DNA of 64,000 bases. It comes from Lactifluus volemus. Its lineage: Eukaryota; Basidiomycota; Agaricomycetes; Russulales; Russulaceae. This document shows positions 23,530 through 33,708 of this stretch, piece by piece; position 1 is the first letter of the stretch; each line of letters begins with the position of its first letter. The translations under genes and the position numbers were made by a program. The notes under the pieces were generated by a model. The model worked only from the letters and a program-made list of their open reading frames with translations, ran no database searches and was not told where the DNA came from. The stretch covers positions 496,001 to 560,000 of the forward strand of contig WTXI01000015.1 of the NCBI GenBank assembly GCA_022376515.1. The letters are read 5' to 3'.

Positions 23530-25985
23530 CTAGCCGACTCCCTTCTCTGCTAGTTCACGACTCCATCCCCTCAATATGTGTTTCTGCACCTTTCCGCTTG
23601 CCGTCTTCGGGAGCTCGTTCGGAGTACCGTCCTCACCAAGGAACCAAACCCACATTGGCGCATTCTATATGAAGAGTCACCGCTGCTAGTCTCAATATCA
23701 CTGGGAAAACGTACCTGTGGGTTCATGCTCTCCCACACGATCTTATTCACGCCCTCCCGGGTCACTTTCACACCAGTCTTGTGCCTGACCCACGCGCCAA
23801 CGACCTCCCCATATCTATTATCTGGAACGCTAACTACCGCAGCTTCCTGGATGGCTGGGTGTGATGTCAGGACATTCTCGATTCGGACTGGGAACAATTC
23901 TCTCCTCCTCGGATGATGATGTCCTATAATGTGTGTGTTTCTCGAGAACTTTATCAATCATGAGGTTATTCGCATACCTTGATTCTTCCGACCACTTTAC
24001 CATGTCACACAATCAGCGGCAAAATCCAAGCAATATCAGCAAAGACAGCGTACTGCGCAGATAACCGTCGCTGTCCAATGTAACTTGATCGCCCGTATGC
24101 ATCCACAACCTTCCGTTCTCGTCTTTGCGCATCGCCAAGTCTGTCTGCTCCTTGTCATTCCAGTATCTTCTCAAGTGCAAATCAGCCAGTGAACAACCGA
24201 GTGAATGCGACGTACCCTTTCTGAACCAGGTAGCCAGACACGAGGAGCTCCCCTGGCGTGTTGATGGGAACGACATTGCCTGCAGTGTCTACGATCTTCG
24301 CACTGACATGTGGGCGGACCCTCCCAACTGTCTCGACACGTTGGTTTATGGAATCCCCAGGCGTCGTTTGAAATGACACCGGACTAGTCTCAGCTGTGGG
24401 AAGGAGTAAAATATTTGGACATCGGCCATAAAAGTAGCGAAACATACTCATCCCGTACGCAATCGTTAGCTCTCGCAGGTTTAATTTTGTTATCAGCTGT
24501 TTCATGAGCTCTATCGGAACAGGTGAACCGGCGGCTATTCCTGTCCTGCGCACGGATGTTCGGGTAACACATTCTAACCAAAATGAGACGAACCTGAGTT
24601 GGCTAAAATCGAGCATTTCGCCGGCCTGTTGCCTCCGCTCGACCTCAGTGAGAACACCCAGAAAGTGTGTTGGCACGCCATGTAAAGCCGTGCAGCGTTC
24701 CTTGATCACAGCATCGACTATGGCGCGAGGATTATAGATCTCACTTGCGTATACGATAGCTGAGCCGTGACACCACGCGGCGAGATTTCCAAGAACAAGG
24801 CGTGCTGACGTCCAAATAAGCATGACCAACAGAGACATAAGGCAAGGGTCTACTCATCAAAACAATGAAAGAGTGGTGGGGGATTGCAGACAACGTCATT
24901 TTCTGTAAGATGCATCGCTCGGCCAATCAAAATGCCATTGTTGAGAAGATTATGATGTGTGAGCTGCCGGTATTCATCAGCACGACGCAGTGATCAGCTG
25001 GCGAAAACAAAATCACAGAGACGGCCTTTGGGGCGCCAGTCGTCCCACTTCAAGATGAACTCAGTATGCGGGGATCGTCGGGTTTGATAAAACGAGAAGA
25101 CCTTGTAAATTGTAAATTGATCACATCATCCTTATCTAGGGTCTTCCTGGCTTCCTCGACCAGACGGTCTTCCTTAGTACCCGCCTCCTGCCATAGCAAA
25201 ACCTCGCGAAAGTCGACGGCACTGTGGATCTCTCCGAGCATCTCGTGAACCTCTTCGGTTGGTGGGTATTATCGATAACAACGATATGCCTAAGATCGGG
25301 CAGGGCCTCTTCTTGAATGTTCCGGGGGAAAACTTCCGTAATGACGGAGCGCCTCGGCAAGAAGTGTGAGGTAGGACGAAGTGCGAATTTGTGGTACGAG
25401 GAAAAGGTGACTGATGCCAACGAGGCGAGTAGTCTCAATCTGCGCAAAATGATAGTTGATATGCTGAGATGAAGGGAGAGTCCTGGTATCCCACCAACTC
25501 CTGAATACGATAGGCAGGATTTATCGTGACGAGGATTGCCCCAATCCTCGCACAGGCCCACTGTAGCATCGCGTACGCACTAGGGGGAAAAATCTCTGAA
25601 AGTACGTATGCAGTTATCACACTGGAGACAAATACCTAGTATTCCCCATGACCACACCAACCCGATCGCCCTTCTTCACGCCTAGGCCTACAAGTCCTCG
25701 AGCCAGTGCACTAATGTGACGGTCAAACTCGCTAAAGTCCCAGGCCAAATGTCCGTCCACACCCATGTTGCGCGACAAAGGCCCACCATGTACCCTGGGG
25801 CGTTCATGTGAACAGATGAGCGCGGCTCGCTCTGGTCTCGGTGAAAGTATTTCGGCGGAGAAGTAGTCAGGAAGAGTCCGGTTGTCGAGCGGAGGGTCGC
25901 GTGCACCCTCGACGGCAGAAAGTGTGATAAGCCGACGAGGAGGAAAGGGTGACCTCAGTGGTGGTCTGCATACAGCTCGAAGCAT
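23530..25985 (-). CDS. Mitochondrial acyl-CoA synthetase (ACSF2-like AMP-forming ligase)
   Basis: ANL-superfamily ligase that activates a fatty acid via an acyl-adenylate. ATG 25985 opens an Arg/Pro/Ser-rich leader (MLRAVCRPPLRSPFPPRRLI) typical of mitochondrial import. Then: HISALARGLVGLGVKKGDRV, the P-loop SGTTGAPK (about 25030), LTHHNLLNNGILIGRAM, ALHGVPTHFLGVL, LRELTIAYGMS, the hinge region, and the C-terminal domain AAVVSVPDNRYGEVVGAWV with the catalytic Lys in LPKTASGKVQKHILR, stop at 23530. Medium-chain substrates are inferred from the ACSF2 likeness and not shown. Many short introns. A Met two codons out of frame upstream was rejected as start. A copy of TGCAAGCAAGGT lies about 95 bases upstream. 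Confidence 0.88.
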
Positions 25986-26078
25986 TTGTCCTGTGCTGGC
26001 AATCTGACTTGGCACATTGGGAGCGCGCGCATCGTGCCACCAAGCTATGACGTAACGTACGTGATCAAGGTTCAGTTA

Positions 26079-26090
26079 ACCTTGCTTGCA
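26079..26090 (-). promoter_or_regulatory. Shared 12-mer, copy 1
   Basis: On the minus strand it reads TGCAAGCAAGGT. It is about 95 bases upstream of the acyl-CoA synthetase ATG and identical to the copies at 26476 and 27837. Confidence 0.5.
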
Positions 26091-26475
26091 GATAGAGGAC
26101 AGATCGAACAAATTTTACAAGAGGAGATGTAGAAACATAAATACATGTTATCGTACAGATCACACTATCCTGGCCCATTGTCATTTTTGAGTTATCCCAT
26201 CAGTTTTTTTCCCTTGGGGAATGTAGTCGTGGTGAAATCGAAGTCCATTTATGGTTTGTTTAAACCTAATGCTGATGGGGGGAGGCTTATGCGATTTATC
26301 GCTCCTTGCTTGGTCGCTTGTACAGATCCGAGTCCATAACCGTGCTCGATTGAAACTATGTCGGAAACTCCTAAAAGAGCGGTTCGGAAGACCAGAACAA
26401 GCAAGATAAATCACGTGATCTTTTAATGGCGTTGGAATACTGAATACTGTAGGTTGGGGATGCCCGCATTAACCT

Positions 26476-26487
26476 TGCAAGCAAGGT
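26476..26487 (+). promoter_or_regulatory. Shared 12-mer, copy 2
   Basis: TGCAAGCAAGGT within the near-palindrome ACCTTGCAAGCAAGGT. It lies about 80 bases upstream of the TATA box of the small gene. Confidence 0.5.
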
Positions 26488-26565
26488 AATTACAGTACAG
26501 TAAGCGACACTGTGGTTACCCAGAATGCCTTGCCTTTCTGAAGAAACATGGCAGTGAATCAGCGC

Positions 26566-26573
26566 TATATAAG
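26566..26573 (+). promoter_or_regulatory. TATA box of the small hydrophilin-like gene
   Basis: TATATAAG at 26566-26573 is followed by a leader that includes a likely 5' UTR intron, with donor CAAG|GTAACA near 26630 and acceptor TACAG two bases before the ATG. A strong TATA plus a leader intron is typical of inducible or highly expressed fungal genes. Confidence 0.6.
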
Positions 26574-26783
26574 TACTCGAGGTCATGCACCTTGATCAAT
26601 CTATCTCTTCCTTCCGTTCTGTCACTCAAGGTAACAACCAACATCACAATATAAGAAACACAGCACATCTACTTCCCCAAAAAATTACAAACCGATATAT
26701 TAGACAGTCAGCCATATCCTGCGCCTTTGCTTCATTCTTCGACATAGGATTTACTGATACTTTGTTCTCTCTTCTATACAGTC

Positions 26784-26975
26784 ATGTCTGCCAATAGCTT
26801 GAAAGGCGCTGTCAACCAACGTTCTCGTGACATGAATCCTCGGGATTCTCACTTCAATCCAACTGCTGCAGGTGGCAAAGGTCATTCAAATACTGCCAAA
26901 ACTCATGCCAAAAAAGCTGCTGAAAGCTCTAAACAAATCCGAGGAGCTGTTGAAGGCAAGAAAACCAAGAATTGA
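26784..26975 (+). CDS. Small hydrophilin-like protein, 63 residues
   Basis: Unrecognised. A complete frame of 63 residues with no intron in the coding part, starting MSANSLKGAVNQRSRDMNPR and ending GKKTKN. The protein is highly hydrophilic and basic: about 9% Gly, rich in Lys, Ala, Asn, Ser and His, with almost no aromatic or large hydrophobic residues. That is the composition of hydrophilins or LEA-like stress proteins. No signal peptide or membrane segment. Reality as a gene is supported by the TATA box, the leader intron ending right at the ATG, and consistent codon use. The next gene, DJ-1-like, is also stress-linked and shares an upstream 12-mer. Function is inference only. Confidence 0.7.
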   Translation: MSANSLKGAVNQRSRDMNPRDSHFNPTAAGGKGHSNTAKTHAKKAAESSKQIRGAVEGKKTKN

Positions 26976-27885
26976 AGATTGAAGATTTGTCATTGCAATT
27001 ATGATCAACTGATCAGTGCGGGTGCGGGCGTGCATTGCGAAGACACCTAAAATACTTGTATATATAGACCAGCATCTTCATATTGCTGCAAGGCTTTATC
27101 GATCTATCGTTTTGTTCGTCAATCAATATTGGATGCTGCAAGCTCTTCTCGTGTGTGTGGTCTGGAGATACAGGATACTAAGTACAGTGATGTGCCAGTC
27201 AGACTAGTGACAGTCAGGAAAGTCGTCTGACCATGGGGGTCAGCGACTGCAAACAACCGTGACTCTACCTAAGTCGCTGATGAAAAGGGCAGGCGGCGGC
27301 GCTTAGGATTGAAGTTATCGATTCAACGATAAAACTCTGATAAGATCAGATAAGTGATCGAGCGGCTTTTGGCATTACCACGTGATGAGAAAACTCACGG
27401 TCGTTTCATTCACTGTCACTGACTAGTCGACATGACCTTGACCTCCGGTCAGCGACTGTCCAACACTGGTTCCAACAAGCACGGGCAGTGAAGTACGGCG
27501 TACTGCAACGTGGGCGTGACCCTGACGGGTCACGCCGATGGTGTCGATGGAAAAAAACAGAGACTTACACGAGCAAGGAGTGGAAAGTTCACAATGAGAC
27601 AAGGAGGAAAAACATTACTGTGGGACAGTAACATGTCACAAAACATACTCGTTAAGGCCACCGCATATGTTTTTTTTTTGCGCGGAATGATTGGAAAAGG
27701 CAGGCCATTGTCACAAAAAAAAAAAAAAGCTCTGAACGAGCGTAAGTTCATCGGAGGCCAAGAAAGGAAAAACGATAATGTAAGTTGATTACCAACACCT
27801 CTCATCAAACGGGCGTGATTACCGCCGCATAGACATTGCAAGCAAGGTAACTCGTCGAGGAGGAATTATCAAATAATCGTTCATC
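26976..27885. other. Intergenic region with hairpin and repeats
   Basis: About 910 bases without a convincing gene. It holds a perfect hairpin GGCGTGACCC / GGGTCACGCC (27513-27536), two copies of GTCAGCGACTG (near 27239 and 27447), poly-T and poly-A runs (about 27670 and 27717-27728), and the shared 12-mer at 27837-27848, about 38 bases upstream of the DJ-1 ATG. Confidence 0.5.
27837..27848 (+). promoter_or_regulatory. Shared 12-mer, copy 3
   Basis: TGCAAGCAAGGT about 38 bases upstream of the DJ-1-like ATG. A related palindrome, ACCTTGCCTACAAGGT, occurs at 28950-28965, downstream of the same gene. Confidence 0.5.
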
Positions 27886-28846
27886 ATGCCATCTGCGCTC
27901 GTTTTGATTGCTGACGGGACGGAAGAGATGGAGTTGTCAGCAGGCTGTAATGTCTGATCAGCGTTTCACTCTGCTAATGAACTTTTTCGCTCACTAGCAC
28001 AATCGTGTATGATACCCTGGTCCGCGCTGGGGTAAATTGCACATCTGTTTTCATCACACCGTCTGGAAGCGACAAAGAAGAGCCGGGCTTTGCTCGGTGC
28101 TCCCGCGGCGTCCGCATCGTTCCGGACATCTCCCAGTCTCAGCTCAGCGCGTCGAGTGCCGTCTGTCTCGTCTCTTCCTCTAACAGGTATGGAGATGCTT
28201 AAAGTAGATGGTAACTCCAGGACAAATACGACGCCATTGTCATTCCAGGAGGGGCGAAGGGCGCTGAGACGATGTCTCAGTCTCCGTTCGTCCAGTCGTT
28301 AGTCAAGAGCTTCTATGACAAGGAAAATGCGTCGGAATGATCTGCGCAGGTACGATTCGACATGAAAGAGAAAGAAAAGGCCTTTAATTACGAACTCTGA
28401 AACAGGCAGTCTCGTCGCGAAAAGTTCTCAGCTGCCCCAGCAGCCATTGACGTCCCACCCCTCCATCAAGGAACAATGAATAAAGGTAGAGTCTCTTACC
28501 ATTCATGCAGATGATATTCGCTGTACATTCTCTTTGTTTCGTAGACTTCGACTATCGCGAGGATCCAGTTGTAATCTCTAAAGGAAATCTCATCACCAGG
28601 TACTGAACCCCCCGCTTCACTGACGATATGTTCTGACAGTCTCCACCTCCCAGCCGTGGGCCAGGCATGTTGAGGCATTTTATCCGGGGACGTGAAGGGC
28701 TAAGCGGTTTGATCTTACTAGGAACCGCATTTCCTTTCGCGTTTGCGCTTGTAGCAAGCCTTTGTGGGACCGAAAAGAGATCAGAAGTGATCAACCCGAT
28801 GGTCTTCCCTTCCGGAACCCCGCTGGAGGATGTTGTCGAAATTTAG
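27886..28846 (+). CDS. DJ-1/PARK7-like protein (DJ-1/PfpI superfamily)
   Basis: Small flavodoxin-fold protein of the DJ-1 family, linked to oxidative stress defence and glyoxalase-type or deglycase activity. Start MPSALVLIADGTEEME with the conserved Glu of the active site (E18 in human DJ-1). Then TIVYDTLVRAGVNCTSVF, VRIVPDISQ, DKYDAIVIPGGAKGAETM, QSLVKSFYD, and the nucleophile elbow VGMICAG, where Cys is the reactive residue. SLVAKSSQLPQQPLTSHPSIK, DFDYREDPVVISKGNLITSRGPGTAFPFALALVASL and the C-terminus PLEDVVEI follow. Exon 1 ends at 27932 and exon 2 starts at 27998. One intron (28665-28721) appears to be GC-AG. Single-base deletions near 28324 and 28476 interrupt the frame. The PGG and CAG signatures make the family call firm. 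Confidence 0.9.
28665..28721 (+). other. Probable GC-AG intron in the DJ-1-like gene
   Basis: The family pattern SRGPGTAFPFAL is restored only if 57 bases are removed between CCAG|GCATGT and TACTAG|GAACC. No GT donor gives the same join in frame. Confidence 0.6.
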
Positions 28847-29622
28847 GTGTCAGCATTCACAGTTGTCTATCGACTCTCCGTTGTATGTATCAAATCTCCA
28901 CCCGCTGGCTTACTCCGGCCCTTTTGGTGGCCGGGGAAATCAAGTTGTAACCTTGCCTACAAGGTCCATGCCTGCGCATGGCACCATGTCCGCTTTCCAC
29001 AATACTATATGTGTGTTCAGTGTTGCCTGTTCACTAGCACTGTCAACTTGTGATCCAGCCAGGCGCGTAACATATTCACAACTCATTTGCAATTCCCCAC
29101 CTACTCAGATTGGAGTTACGAGATCTTTTCGTTCTTATATCTTGTGTTCTCGCACTTCAGGTTATTCATATGAGCGACGGGGTGGATTGCCCTCATGATT
29201 CCAGTTGTCCACTTGAGGATGACCTGACCCGCCAGTGCGGGTTCTGTGGCTGGTAAGTTAGGTCAGGCACGGATAAGGGCTATAGCCGCTGGGGCGTGGA
29301 AATGTGAAGATGTCATACCAACGCTCGGAGTCGTGTTGGATGTAGGTCACAATGTCAACAAGCACTAGTATTTCGGAAACCGATTCATCGCTTGCCTCAT
29401 AGGTACTCCTTATACCAGAATTGGCTCCATCGGGAGCTCCGTGATCCGGAACCATAAGGACTATTGGGGACTGAATCCGGAGGAAGAAGCGGGGTCAGTC
29501 GAGCAACGTCCTCAGGTCGCGTGGATGAGAGCTCGAAAGATGATATCGAGGAGAACAAAGATGCCGACTTTGTTTTTGACTTCAACCTCGCGAAGCAAAA
29601 AGAAAATTTCATTTCATTCAAA
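28847..29622. other. Intergenic, DJ-1 3' to tRNA
   Basis: Nearly 780 bases. Several short frames on both strands carry no motif I recognise and no consistent splice pattern. The palindrome ACCTTGCCTACAAGGT (28950-28965) is the only notable element. Confidence 0.4.
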
Positions 29623-29703
29623 TGACCACCGCAGGGGTCGAACCTGCAATCTCCTGATTCCGACAGGTCGTAGTCAGACGCGATGCCATTTCGCCAGGCG
29701 GCC
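29623..29703 (-). tRNA. tRNA-Arg(ACG) with a short intron
   Basis: On the minus strand the acceptor stem GGCCGCC pairs with GGTGGTC (two G-U pairs), and the discriminator is A. The D arm is GCG...CGC, the anticodon stem TCTGA/TCAGG, and the T arm GCAGG-TTCGACC-CCTGC. The loop is CTACGA...A with anticodon ACG (read as ICG, Arg CGN). Nine extra bases (CCTGTCGGA) after position 37 fit the canonical tRNA intron site. T-rich runs downstream on the minus strand (about 29600-29615) suit Pol III termination. Confidence 0.88.
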
Positions 29704-29814
29704 TCATCACAATGACTCTATCTCAACTGCTACAACCTTGTGCCTATGTTAATTGCGGAGGGGCGGATGGGGGGGCATTACTAGTGCTGAAAATACATCT
29801 GTACTAATCTAGAC

Positions 29815-32800
29815 CTACAACTCCATCTTCTCTTCCCAGCCCGGGTTCTTCTGCAGTAAGACGAATCCTTCCAATACGCTCGCGAACGGAATATATTCTT
29901 CCGTTGCGAGCTCCGCACGTTCCGTCGTCGCCAGCCGTACGGGTGTCTGATAGGTCTGGAAGCCGGAGATTGTCCGAGGTTTACCTGCTTGACCCACAAC
30001 GTCGACAGCCTAGGGTTGGAAATGATGAACAAAAAGGAAGACGAGGGTAGCATGTATGGGCTTACAGTGCCGACTCGGACTGTGACAGGCTTGGGCTCAA
30101 GGTCATCGTCAAGAGTAATAAGGAACCGTGGATACATGGCTGGAACCAGGAAGTAAAGCATCCAGTGGTACTTGTCGAGCACGACTACAGCGAAGGTAAC
30201 GTTAGCCCATTTCATCCCCGTAATGGACAATCAGACACTTACAGGCTTTTGCGTCTGTGAAAGCCGTCAGCGTTGCAAGCAAACCTGCGACCGCTGCCTT
30301 GCTAAGAATAGTCCGATCAAGGTAAAATGGGTTGAGGCCGATTGTACCCTTGCCCATGTGCACAAGACCCTGGGCGATCCGCACCATGAAGAGGCAATCG
30401 GGTTCCTTGTGGTAGTATCCCGCCAGTTGCCGCAACATCTGTGCAAGGCGAGCATTATTCGTCCCCGCGCCAACGAGACCCATGGCGAAAATTGCGTTGA
30501 GCGCAACTGCGAGGTCATTGTCGTGGCTATACTTCGAAAGGGTATCAAGAATAGGGAGCTGCGGGTTCGAAGCAGAGACAAGACCGAGGGCTAAGGGCAC
30601 GCTTTTGCGGATTACAGGATCACCGTAGTGCATCTGCAGTGTGCATGTTATTGACAAGCGATGTGTGAAACAAAACCATACACACCAAATGATTGAACTG
30701 CCGAAGTGACATCTCTGCGCCGATATCCTCGCCCATTGCCACAAGCGCAATCCCCAGAACTGCGAATGCTTGGAAGGTATCGTCCTGTTTTGGTTCCGCT
30801 TTCTTCTTTTCATCGTCCTGCTCTGACTCTGAAGCAGCGTCCTTCGTATTTAAATGTTCGCCACATTGCTGTAGCATAGTTTGCACGCGAAGAACATTTC
30901 CGGTCCCGGCGAAAGCGCACATCTCGACAAGAACCTGGATCTGTTTTGATGCTTGATGGGGGATTGCTTTCAGTGTTTCAATTGTCGCATCATACGAATC
31001 GCTCGCTTGCACACCTATGGATAATGGTTCAGTTCATTTCGATGACAAACATTGAGGGGTCAGTCACCGATATACAGAAGGGCGAGCCCTAGTCCCAGGA
31101 AGCGCGTCCACTTTTCATCCAGCGCGCGATCATCCCTTTCCATCAAAGTCTGGAGGATCACACCCGCAGCTTCGCCGTTTTCACTCCCAACGAATATAAG
31201 ACCAACAGCTAACGACGCAAGGGCAATGATCTCCATGCTTATCTCGTCATCAGATATTAGTTGGAGCAACATGGCAAGGATGTCCTCGCGATGCGCGCCA
31301 GCATAAGCAAAGCCCAGACCGACGATAGCAGATGTCCGGAGTGGGACGGATTTATTGGATATGTGATCCCCAAGAAGTGCTAGGGCAGCATCGGCTTCGG
31401 ACCGAACGCCTGTGTTAAGGATACCAGTGGCGAGAAAAGCACCAGCCTGTGAGCATGTGTGTTAGGCGAGAAAACCGAAGATAGAACACGAGTACGGACC
31501 TTAATATACTCCTCAGACGAATATGTGTATTTGTCTACGTGGCTCAGACCTATATCGGTATCCCACAGTAAACTGAGACCAAGGCTTGCGGCTGCAGATA
31601 ACATCCCTGTAGGAAGAGCGTGAGGCTGTCCACATAGCATTCAACGTTAACATGAACCCCTCACCATGATCTTTATTCTTATATATCCAACTATTCCCCT
31701 CCTCTGCGTCGACCATGAGCTTGTCATTTCCGAATCCCGCATTGACAAACGCATTGACAAAGGTGCCCGCGAGATTACCCCTTGCCGAATCAACGCTCGC
31801 TGTCGATGATCCTTTTACCAAGGAGTAAACACAGGTGATGCCTAGGGGAGGTGGGGTTAGACGTACGCGAAGTCTCCAAATGAGATTTATAAACATCTTC
31901 CAAGCTCTTTGGGTCTTGGACGCCAAGTTCCTTCCCAAATTGTTTGAAATGCGTGCTCAGGCGCGAGTTGAATATAATCTCCTGTAAATCTCGGGTAGCT
32001 CTTCAAGTGCTTCGTCCCCGTCCCCATCGACCATTGGACGTTGTAACCAATGATACGGGACTTGCGCTCGGGCAAGGATAAAGGAAAGTTGACGTTTCAT
32101 CTGTCTAAGCAACACTTAGTGAGAAGCTATTGGTTCAATGACGTGTACCCGTACGGATTGCCAGGGGCATGAAAATCTTTATGGATAAGTTCTGAATCAT
32201 TTAGTCGAATAGCTAAAGAGAGAGCTTCAGGGAACCGCTGATATTTCTCGTAGATGCGGTGTGCAGTCTTCAAGAACGCAACGTCATCTTGTGGTGGGAG
32301 CAGATTCACACATCTGGCATTGTTAGTCAGCAGAGTGGAAATCATAATGCAACTAGGAATCGTACGCAATCATATACGCAGCCACGCGACTAAACGTGTT
32401 GGCATCCACCAAATCGACAATTCGATCTATGATTTCCAGCTCTTCAAGCAAATCGACCGCATCCGGCTCGGCATTGTGGTCAAGTAGGAATTTTGTACAA
32501 ACCAGAGCAAGATTGTGGAGGTCCTCTAATGTGCCGACCGAGAGTGGTACTTGTGACTTTACCTGTTCGCTTTCCTTATCGTCCGTCGCGCTCTCGGGCC
32601 CAACAGCACCCGTATCTGTCACGGGTTTCGGCACTTCTGTCTGATCGCGAAGACTACATTCTTCGCCGAGCTCCGCAGCCAAATGTCGAACGTACTCGTG
32701 CCCCCAGTCCCCAGGGTCGGCGAGTGGGGATGTGGGAGGACGCATGGAAGCTGCAAGGAGGCGGTAGCGCAGCGTGCCACGAGGTTCAGTGTCGGAGTAG

Positions 32801-33341
32801 GTCATGGCAAGTACTGAGAGTATATCCGCAAAGAGACTCTGCAGGGGCGCCGACATCAGGACCGTCTCAGCAGTTGAGGAAAGATTGATCGTGCACCTTA
32901 TCCTCAGACGGAACCCAGAGTTCATAAAGATTCTGTAGCTCCCGGTAATGAGGTCGAAGAAACTTCAGCGGCTTTGGAACAGAGGTCATAGATGAAGTAG
33001 ATGTCCGAATGAGGGTGCGGAGTGTCTCGAGGGCCGGCCTGTATAAGGTGGTATCCAGTTCCTAGACGAATATTCAATCAAAGACGCGGGATGCAACTGA
33101 CAACACACACTTTCAACCGCTCCACAAGCATTTCCAGTTCTCCTCGGAGCTGCAAGTCCTCTTCCGACTGATGCACAAGCTTTAACTCCAAGGCCGTGGC
33201 TGGCTAAATACCACGCACCAGTTCCTCCCCTTCCTTCTCATCGGGTTTCTTCTTTGAGGCCGCTCCGTCCTTCTCATCTATTTCCTTTTTTTTAATATCC
33301 TTGGATGGAACGGCGATGGCAGCTTTGGTAGGTTCAGGCAT
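29815..33341 (-). CDS. RPN1: 26S proteasome regulatory subunit RPN1
   Basis: Largest base subunit of the 19S particle; a scaffold that docks ubiquitin shuttles (Rad23, Dsk2, Ddi1) and Ubp6. ATG 33341 opens a Lys/Glu-rich N-terminus ([20 protein letters not shown]). The N-terminal helical region includes [13 protein letters not shown] and [20 protein letters not shown]. The proteasome/cyclosome repeats form the middle: [59 protein letters not shown] and [20 protein letters not shown]. The C-terminal part has [39 protein letters not shown] and [20 protein letters not shown], ending [10 protein letters not shown] at 29815. Many short introns. A deletion near 31990 breaks the frame before [12 protein letters not shown]. 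It is divergent from the next plus-strand gene. Confidence 0.95.
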
Positions 33342-33708
33342 TATGAATGAACGAGTAAGTGAACGCGCGTCGGTGTCGACCTTCTATCTGACGCTGTCAC
33401 GCTGACCGCGACGCGCAAGTCCTCGTGACACCGTCACACTTTATTATTTTGTTGATGTTCACGTGACTCCAATTCGCCAATCGGACGTGTATTACGTGAT
33501 CCCGTCGCCGTCGCCGTCTCGCTCTTAACCCTTGTGTACGCACGCAACGGTCGCATCTACATCAGTGGCGGAAACAACGAAACGCCGATATTTTTAATTC
33601 TCTGATCTCTCTGCAATCCGCTCCGTATAATACGCTGATGATCAGACCCAGACCCAATATCCTCTTTCCAAGCCGTTAGGTCGCACCCCCATCAAAACGC
33701 AATCTACC
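33342..33708. promoter_or_regulatory. Divergent promoter of RPN1 and the next gene
   Basis: Holds TCACGTGA near 33459 and a second ACGTGATC about 35 bases on. No TATA box was seen. The same 8-base palindrome occurs in the divergent promoters at 5357 and 26412. Confidence 0.45.

Larger units (their letters stand above)
25986..26565. other. Divergent intergenic region
   Basis: No gene seen. It contains ACCTTGCTTGCA at 26079-26090, TGCAAGCAAGGT at 26476-26487 (as part of CCTTGCAAGCAAGG), and the palindrome TCACGTGA near 26412. It should serve as promoter for both the acyl-CoA synthetase and the small downstream gene. Confidence 0.5.

Noticed and set aside
29397..29621. Minus frame next to the tRNA
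   Set aside because: Runs out of the tRNA 3' flank, lacks motifs and has no splice partners.
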